A DNA stretch of 10,256 bases from an uncultured Christensenella sp. Its GTDB lineage: Bacteria > Bacillota > Clostridia > Christensenellales > UBA1242. A program made the translations under genes and the position numbers. Below are positions 5,881 through 10,256 of this stretch, one piece after another. Where the stretch lies: positions 1 to 10,256 of the forward strand of contig CASFFI010000064.1 of NCBI GenBank assembly GCA_949293925.1, read 5' to 3'. The notes beneath the pieces were generated by a model that worked only from the letters and a program-made list of their open reading frames with translations, was not told the DNA's origin and searched no databases. Positions within the stretch are counted from its first letter, which is position 1. Each line of letters opens with the position of its first letter.

Positions 5881-7140
5881 TTATTCGTAATATTCAAATT
5901 GTAAATCTCCAAATTTTAACGTATCACCAGGCTTTACACCTGCTTTTTTTAATTTATCCATCACACCATCTGCTTCTAATTTATATTGAAAGTATGCAAG
6001 GCTTTGTGGATCACTAAACACAATTCCCCTTTGTAAATTTTTGATATATCCGCCAGTTACAACATAAACTCCATCATCATCTTTAGTTATTTGTAGTGAT
6101 GAGGTATCTTCAATTTTTAAAGCGGCCTGTTCAACTTTTATAGGCTTTCTTTTTGGTAATTTTTTAAGTCTATTATACACTTCGTTCAATAAATTTTCTA
6201 CATTCATTTTTGTTATAGAACTTATCGCAAATATATCACCTTTTACCACAGTCTTTAAATCGTCAATTACAGATTGTATATCATCTACTAAATCCATTTT
6301 AGTTAAAACTACTATTTGAGGACGCTTTGCTAAAGATTTATTATATTTTTTTAATTCTTCACAGATTAATAAATAGTCTTCTTTTGGGTCATTTCCATAA
6401 TAAGAAGAACCATCTATTATATGAAGAACTAGTCTAGTTCGCTCAATATGTGCTAAAAACTCATGACCTAATCCTGCCCCTAGACTTGCACCTTCAATAA
6501 GCCCTGGAATATCCGCAACTACAAAACTATCGCCATGCATTTTGACTACGCCTAGATTTGGTTCAAGCGTTGTAAATTCATAATTAGCAATTTTAGGTTT
6601 AGCGTTTGATATAACTGACAAAAATGTGCTTTTCCCTACATTAGGTTTTCCAACCAAAGCGACATCAGCAATGAGTTTTAATTCAAGTTCAACTGTGTAC
6701 CAATCACATTCTTCACCTAGTTGAGAAAAACTAGGAGCTCGCCTTGTAGGAGTCTTGAAAAAAGAATTACCTTTTCCGCCTCTACCGCCTTTTAGTGCCA
6801 AATAGGTTTGACCATCTTCATATAAATCGCATAAAACTTTGTGCGTACTATTATCTTTTATAACAGTGCCAATAGGTACATAAATTATTTTATCTATACC
6901 ATCTTTACCTTTGCAATGATTTGAACCCCCTGCAAGACCATTTGTGGCTTCAAATTTTTTAACGTATTCAAAATTTTGTAAAGTATTTAAACTTTTATCA
7001 GCAACAAAAATAATACTTCCCCCATTGCCACCATCACCGCCGTCTGGGCCTCCCAAAGCATTCATACCATCACGTCTAAAACTTACTTTACCACTTCCGC
7101 CATTACCGGCTTTAATCTTAATTTTAACTTTATCAATCAT
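5881..7140 (-). CDS. obg: GTPase Obg (CgtA), ribosome assembly and stress GTPase
   Basis: 419 residues from ATG 7140, close to the 428 of B. subtilis Obg. The glycine-rich Obg fold covers 1-158 (IDKVKIKIKAGNGGSGKVSFRRD at the start, GGPDGGDGGNGG at 30-41). The GTPase domain covers about 159-330: GKPNVGKST (164-172, P-loop), TTLEPNLG (190-197, switch I), DIPGL (210-214, switch II), TKMD (280-283, base recognition) and SSIT (307-310). The C-terminal OCT domain covers about 345-419. Obg is essential in most bacteria, binding 50S precursors and responding to GTP and (p)ppGpp. A TTG 18 bases upstream is in frame, but the family begins at M-I-D-K. No Shine-Dalgarno sequence precedes ATG 7140, and the promoter sits so close that the mRNA should be leaderless. 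It is not next to rplU-rpmA, its frequent neighbours. Confidence 0.97.
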   Translation of the reverse strand: MIDKVKIKIKAGNGGSGKVSFRRDGMNALGGPDGGDGGNGGSIIFVADKSLNTLQNFEYVKKFEATNGLAGGSNHCKGKDGIDKIIYVPIGTVIKDNSTHKVLCDLYEDGQTYLALKGGRGGKGNSFFKTPTRRAPSFSQLGEECDWYTVELELKLIADVALVGKPNVGKSTFLSVISNAKPKIANYEFTTLEPNLGVVKMHGDSFVVADIPGLIEGASLGAGLGHEFLAHIERTRLVLHIIDGSSYYGNDPKEDYLLICEELKKYNKSLAKRPQIVVLTKMDLVDDIQSVIDDLKTVVKGDIFAISSITKMNVENLLNEVYNRLKKLPKRKPIKVEQAALKIEDTSSLQITKDDDGVYVVTGGYIKNLQRGIVFSDPQSLAYFQYKLEADGVMDKLKKAGVKPGDTLKFGDLQFEYYE

Positions 7141-7146
7141 AATGTT

Positions 7147-7174
7147 ATTATAGCACAATATACAAAAAAATCAA
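7147..7174 (-). promoter_or_regulatory. Extended -10 promoter of obg, predicted to give a leaderless mRNA
   Basis: On the minus strand TTGATT (7174-7169), 16 bases, TATAAT (7152-7147), with TGC directly before the -10 hexamer. If the last base of the hexamer is -7, then +1 is position 7140, the A of the obg ATG. The bases between are AACATT, with no ribosome binding site. Confidence 0.75.
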
Positions 7175-7220
7175 TTAAAGATAATATATTTGATAAAAAT
7201 TATAATATATTTAAAAATAT

Positions 7221-7270
7221 TTGCAATTTAAGTAAAAATATTGTAAAATGCTTATACTTAGATAAAAGGA
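7221..7270 (+). promoter_or_regulatory. Promoter and ribosome binding site of the orphan gene
   Basis: TTGCAA (7221-7226), 17 bases, TAAAAT (7244-7249) gives a predicted start near 7256 and a leader of about 24 bases. AAAGGA (7265-7270) lies nine bases before the ATG at 7280. The promoter is divergent from that of obg, with about 50 bases between the two -35 boxes. TATACT at 7253 is an alternative -10 but lacks a -35. Confidence 0.65.
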
Positions 7271-7279
7271 TATAATTAT

Positions 7280-8146
7280 ATGTCAGATAATGAATCATTA
7301 GAAGAAAAAATCAACCCACATAACACTAATTTTGCCTACGATTATTATTTTCTTGATTTAGGAAATATCATAAGTTTAGATGTATCATATATTGAAACAC
7401 TAAACAAATGTGTTAACTCCAATATGCATTATGTTTATGAATTTTTGTCATTTGTAGTAAAAAGCTTACAAGAGTCGGGTTTTAATAAAAAGTATATAAA
7501 AAATTTACCCAATTCAGAGCAAATGATAAAAGATGTTATTAAAAGCAAAATTTTAAAAATATTAAAAAGATATATAAAAACTCCAACAATAGTTAACGAA
7601 GAAAATATAAAATCTAATAACAAACTTATGCAATTATTAATGAAAAATTTCATCAAAAAAAATCAAAAACATTTAGCATTACTTACTTTAAATTTTTTAA
7701 TTGATCCTATTATATCAAATGGAATACTAACTCCTAGCTTGTATGAAGAATTACAGCAAACTAATAATCAAGATGATTTTGCAAATAAATATTTTAAGTA
7801 TTATTTAAAAGCAAAAATATCATATATAAAAGAACTGATGGAAGAATATAAACAAATTAATTCAAATACAAATAGTAAAGAACAAATAAAAGGAAAAATA
7901 GAACATTGGTTAAATTATATTGGTTTATTGCTTACTGGAAATAAAAATATATTATCTGATGATAATCAAGATAATAACAAATTAAACTTATCTGATGATT
8001 ATAAAGATATTGAAAAAAAATTTAAAGATTTAATAGAAAGCGTTAAAAACAATAGGAAAGATATTCAAAAAATTCTAGATGAATTATATGATGCCTGCGA
8101 TAAATTAATACAAAACGATATAACAGTAAAAAACAATGAATTTTAG
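7280..8146 (+). CDS. Hypothetical protein, 288 residues, helical, no recognised domain
   Basis: I do not recognise this protein. It is rich in Lys, Asn, Asp, Ile and Leu, with no signal peptide, no membrane segment, no cysteine cluster and no nucleotide-binding motif. An N-terminal part (about 20-75, FAYDYYFLDLGNIISLDVSY onward) and a middle part (about 115-225) look like packed helices with regular leucines. A low-complexity Asp/Asn stretch at about 224-241 holds LSDD twice, encoded by identical 12-base sequences 36 bases apart (7952 and 7988). A coiled-coil-like tail follows (DIEKKFKDLIESVKNNRKDIQKILDEL). It stands alone with promoter, ribosome binding site and terminator, so it is a real gene rather than chance. 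Base composition is even more AT-rich than its neighbours. The N-terminal and C-terminal ends are both charged and probably flexible. Confidence 0.85.
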   Translation: MSDNESLEEKINPHNTNFAYDYYFLDLGNIISLDVSYIETLNKCVNSNMHYVYEFLSFVVKSLQESGFNKKYIKNLPNSEQMIKDVIKSKILKILKRYIKTPTIVNEENIKSNNKLMQLLMKNFIKKNQKHLALLTLNFLIDPIISNGILTPSLYEELQQTNNQDDFANKYFKYYLKAKISYIKELMEEYKQINSNTNSKEQIKGKIEHWLNYIGLLLTGNKNILSDDNQDNNKLNLSDDYKDIEKKFKDLIESVKNNRKDIQKILDELYDACDKLIQNDITVKNNEF

Positions 8147-8159
8147 TTCATTGTTTTTT
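8128..8159. terminator. Bidirectional intrinsic terminator between the orphan gene and nth
   Basis: A 13-base perfect stem pairs 8128-8140 (six A, then CAATGAA) with 8147-8159 (TTCATTG, then six T). The six-base loop at 8141-8146 ends in the TAG stop of the orphan gene. The A and T tracts make it functional in both directions, so it probably also ends the polA-nth transcript about 55 bases past the nth stop. Confidence 0.8.
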
Positions 8160-8213
8160 AAATTTTTAAATCATTTTTTTATTAAATTAAACATTTTTCT
8201 GCAATAAAATACT

Positions 8214-8864
8214 TTAACGATTTTTAATGTTTTTTGTAGATTTTTTATAATATTTGCAGATATTTTTCAATTCACAAATATCGCATTTAGGATTTCTGGC
8301 GGTGCAAATGTTCCGTCCAAAACTAATTAATTGATGATGTGTTTTTGCCCTTGTCAAAGGCTCTGTATTTTTTCTAAGAGCCATTTCAGTTTCATAAGGT
8401 GTTGCGTTATCGTTTACTAAATTAAGCCTTTTTGCTATACGCAATATATGTGTATCCACCGCTATTTCATCTCCATTAAAACAATTTGATAATACTACAT
8501 TTGCAGTCTTTCTGCCTACACCGCGTAATTTCATTAATTCTTCGCGTCTTTCAGGCAAATTCCCATTATACTTTTGTATTAAGTCGTTTGACAGCTCTAA
8601 AATAGCCTTTGCCTTAGCGTGATACAAACCACAAGGTTTAATTATTTTTTCAAGTTCTTCTAAATTTAATTTAGTCATTTCAAAAGGATTTTTTGCTTTT
8701 TTAAAAAGATAATCTGTTACAATATTTACTCTTTTATCTGTGCATTGTGCGGATAAAATTACAGCAACTAACAATTGATATGGAGTCTGATAATTTAATT
8801 CACATTTAGCATCTTTACAGACAACGTCTAAATAACTTTTTATCATTCGCATTGATTTATTCAT
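8214..8864 (-). CDS. nth: Endonuclease III (DNA glycosylase/AP lyase)
   Basis: 216 residues from ATG 8864, the usual size. Endonuclease III removes oxidised pyrimidines and cuts the resulting abasic site in base excision repair. SAQCTDKRVN (38-47) is the family's N-terminal signature. The helix-hairpin-helix LPERREELMKLRGVGRKTA (103-121) carries catalytic Lys119. VDTHILRIAKRL (136-147) carries catalytic Asp137. Cys187-X6-Cys194-X2-Cys197-X5-Cys203 holds the [4Fe-4S] cluster. All key residues are present. The start overlaps the polA stop by one base (TAATG). A TTG at 8882 would add six residues but would run through the ribosome binding site. A lysine-rich tail follows the iron-sulphur loop. 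Confidence 0.97.
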   Translation of the reverse strand: MNKSMRMIKSYLDVVCKDAKCELNYQTPYQLLVAVILSAQCTDKRVNIVTDYLFKKAKNPFEMTKLNLEELEKIIKPCGLYHAKAKAILELSNDLIQKYNGNLPERREELMKLRGVGRKTANVVLSNCFNGDEIAVDTHILRIAKRLNLVNDNATPYETEMALRKNTEPLTRAKTHHQLISFGRNICTARNPKCDICELKNICKYYKKSTKNIKNR

Positions 8865-10256
8865 TAATGCGCCTCCGCCCAATTGTCCCCATAAGAAACA
8901 TCTACATTTAAATGGACTTTTAACTTAACAATATCATACATACAATCATAAAGGATTTTTGACACTATTTCTACCTCGTCTAAAGTAGCATCAACAATTA
9001 ATTCATCATGAATTTGTAATATCAACTTGCTTTTTAAATTTTTTTCTTTTAGCGAATTGTAAACTTTTATCATCGCCATTTTTATTATATCTGAAGCAGT
9101 GCCTTGAAGTGGCATATTCATAGCAACCCTGCTTGCAAACTGCCTAACCGTATAATTTGATGAATTTATTTCTGGAATGTGTCTAATTCTTCCAAACATA
9201 GTTTTCACATAACCATATTTTTTAGCAAAATCTACACTTTCTTCCATAAAAGTTTTTACTTTAGGAAAAATCTCAAAATATTTATTTATGAAATCTTTTG
9301 CTTCACTTCTTGAAACCCCAATATTATTTGAAAGCCCAAAATCGCTAATACCATAAATAATTCCAAAATTCACAGCCTTTGCACTTCTTCTTTCAAATGG
9401 TGTAATTTCAAGTTTATTGTATATTCTTCTAGCAGTTTCAGTATGAATATCTTCGCCTCTATTAAATGCATTTATCATATTTTCATCTTGCGACATATCT
9501 GCCATTAATCTTAGTTCAATTTGATTGTAATCTGCTGAAATAATCTTCCCATTTTTGAATCTTGAAATGAAAATTTCTCTAATTCTTTTACTTTCATCAT
9601 CTCTTGATGGAATGTTTTGTAAGTTCGGTTCACGAGAAGAAAGTCGACCTGTTGAAGTCAACTTTTGTAAGAATGTAGTGTGGATAAAATTGTCCTTATC
9701 AATATATGCTTTTAATCCGGTCAAATAAGTTGAAATTAATTTCATTACTTTTCTGTGCCTTATGATTAAAGGAACAACTTCGTGTTGATTTATAATTTCT
9801 TCTAATACTTCTATTGAAGTTGATTTTTTACCCTTGTATTGCAAATGCAATTTTTCAAACAAAATTTCTTGAAGTTGCTTTGGCGATTTTATATTAAATT
9901 CAATTCCTACAATGTTATAAATTTTGCTTTCAAGCTCATTTAATTCTTCTAAATATTTTTTTTCATTTTCATCTAATTTTTCAATATCAACCTTTATGCC
10001 ATTACACTCCATATCAAAAAGCACAGGTACTAATTTTGTTTCAATATTTTCAAATAAATCCCAGGCATTCATTTCTTTTAATTTTGGGTCTAATAGATTT
10101 TTTATAATAATCAAATTTAAGGCGGTTTCATTTCTAAGATTAAAAAGTTTTAAAACATCAGGAAAATTTAAATTTGCTTCGGTTTCATTAGAAATATAAA
10201 CTGCAAGTGAAACATCATAAAAATTTATTAAATTTATAGAAAATTCCTTTAATTTA
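8864..10256 (-). CDS. polA: DNA polymerase I, C-terminal part (partial; 5' end outside the window)
   Basis: 463 residues are visible and the frame stays open to the right edge; residues before the TTG at 10114 (for example NFYDVSLAVYI) continue the protein, so that TTG is internal. The first 60 or so residues are the end of the 3'-5' exonuclease-like domain. The family-A polymerase domain follows, with TSTGRLSSREPNLQNIPSR (about 200-218 of the visible part), motif A DYNQIELR (242-249), motif B RRSAKAVNFGIIYG (289-302) and motif C HDE (416-418). All catalytic residues are intact. Motif B has Phe at the sugar-discriminating position. The Exo III Tyr/Asp signature usual before the polymerase domain is not seen (MNAWDLFENIETKL instead), suggesting a degenerate, non-proofreading exonuclease domain as in Bst polymerase. 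PolA fills gaps in excision repair and replaces RNA primers; nth follows with a one-base overlap. Confidence 0.97.
   Translation of the reverse strand, partial: KLKEFSINLINFYDVSLAVYISNETEANLNFPDVLKLFNLRNETALNLIIIKNLLDPKLKEMNAWDLFENIETKLVPVLFDMECNGIKVDIEKLDENEKKYLEELNELESKIYNIVGIEFNIKSPKQLQEILFEKLHLQYKGKKSTSIEVLEEIINQHEVVPLIIRHRKVMKLISTYLTGLKAYIDKDNFIHTTFLQKLTSTGRLSSREPNLQNIPSRDDESKRIREIFISRFKNGKIISADYNQIELRLMADMSQDENMINAFNRGEDIHTETARRIYNKLEITPFERRSAKAVNFGIIYGISDFGLSNNIGVSRSEAKDFINKYFEIFPKVKTFMEESVDFAKKYGYVKTMFGRIRHIPEINSSNYTVRQFASRVAMNMPLQGTASDIIKMAMIKVYNSLKEKNLKSKLILQIHDELIVDATLDEVEIVSKILYDCMYDIVKLKVHLNVDVSYGDNWAEAH
8872..8876 (-). promoter_or_regulatory. Ribosome binding site fixing the nth start at 8864
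   Basis: GGAGG lies seven bases before ATG 8864, inside the last codons of polA. Its position indicates that the ATG, not the upstream TTG at 8882, is used, and that nth is translated by coupling to polA. Confidence 0.85.

Noticed and set aside
7141..7158. N-terminal extension of obg from TTG 7158
   Set aside because: The Obg family starts at M-I-D-K; the extension consists of the -10 region of the promoter.
7952..7999. 12-base direct repeat TTATCTGATGAT inside the orphan gene as a possible mobile-element or regulatory repeat
   Set aside because: It encodes a simple LSDD repeat in a low-complexity linker and is in frame (36-base period), so protein-level slippage explains it.
8865..8882. 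N-terminal extension of nth from TTG 8882
   Set aside because: The extension is the ribosome binding site region itself (GGAGG at 8876-8872) and ATG 8864 overlaps the polA stop in the usual coupled form.
10112..10114. TTG as the start of a shortened DNA polymerase I
   Set aside because: The reading frame continues open to the window edge, and the 47 codons before it encode plausible polymerase I sequence (NFYDVSLAVYI), so the gene is cut by the window rather than short.
1..10256. CRISPR arrays, tRNA or rRNA genes, insertion sequences and attachment sites
   Set aside because: No regularly spaced repeats, cloverleaf-type sequence, transposase or integrase was found, and terminal repeats flanking a gene were not seen.

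Overview
The window is AT-rich, densely coded bacterial DNA, with most coding stretches near 30% G+C by spot count. Gene content and order point to a low-GC Bacillota (Firmicutes) lineage, probably Clostridia-like or an uncultured relative. The evidence is the run nfeD - floA - small gene - yqfC - yqfD, which matches the Bacillus subtilis order yqeZ-yqfA-yqfB-yqfC-yqfD as I remember it. YqfC and YqfD are endospore-former proteins, so the organism probably makes spores or descends from a spore former. No mobile elements, CRISPR arrays, tRNA or rRNA genes were seen.

Layout. (1) Positions 1-3594, minus strand: a membrane-organisation operon (short NfeD, flotillin FloA, a lysine-rich 89-residue protein) driven by a perfect-consensus sigma-A-type promoter. 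It is followed by the sporulation pair yqfC-yqfD, which has its own sigma-E-like promoter inside a palindrome. A strong ribosome binding site at the left edge announces another gene just outside the window, by synteny possibly phoH. (2) 3595-4061: an AT-rich divergent spacer holding a second possible nfeD promoter inside an inverted repeat, and the promoter of the next gene. (3) 4062-5484, plus strand: a CNNM/CorC-family membrane transporter-like protein with CBS domains, ending in a bidirectional terminator. (4) 5579-7140, minus strand: obg-yhbY, two ribosome-assembly genes; obg appears to be transcribed as a leaderless mRNA. (5) 7280-8146, plus strand: an unrecognised 288-residue orphan with its own promoter and a bidirectional terminator. 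(6) 8214-10256, minus strand: polA (5' part outside the window) translationally coupled to nth, a base-excision-repair pair.

The most interesting points are regulatory. Two genes (yqfC and obg) have promoter -10 boxes placed so that transcription should begin at the A of the ATG, and neither has a Shine-Dalgarno sequence. The yqfC start is embedded in a terminator-like hairpin, which could silence read-through from the flotillin operon while leaving sporulation transcripts free. Both plus-strand genes hide their stop codons in the loops of shared bidirectional terminators. The FloA tail is acidic then Gly/Ser-rich, with codon usage unlike its surroundings, and sits directly before a very basic small protein of unknown function.
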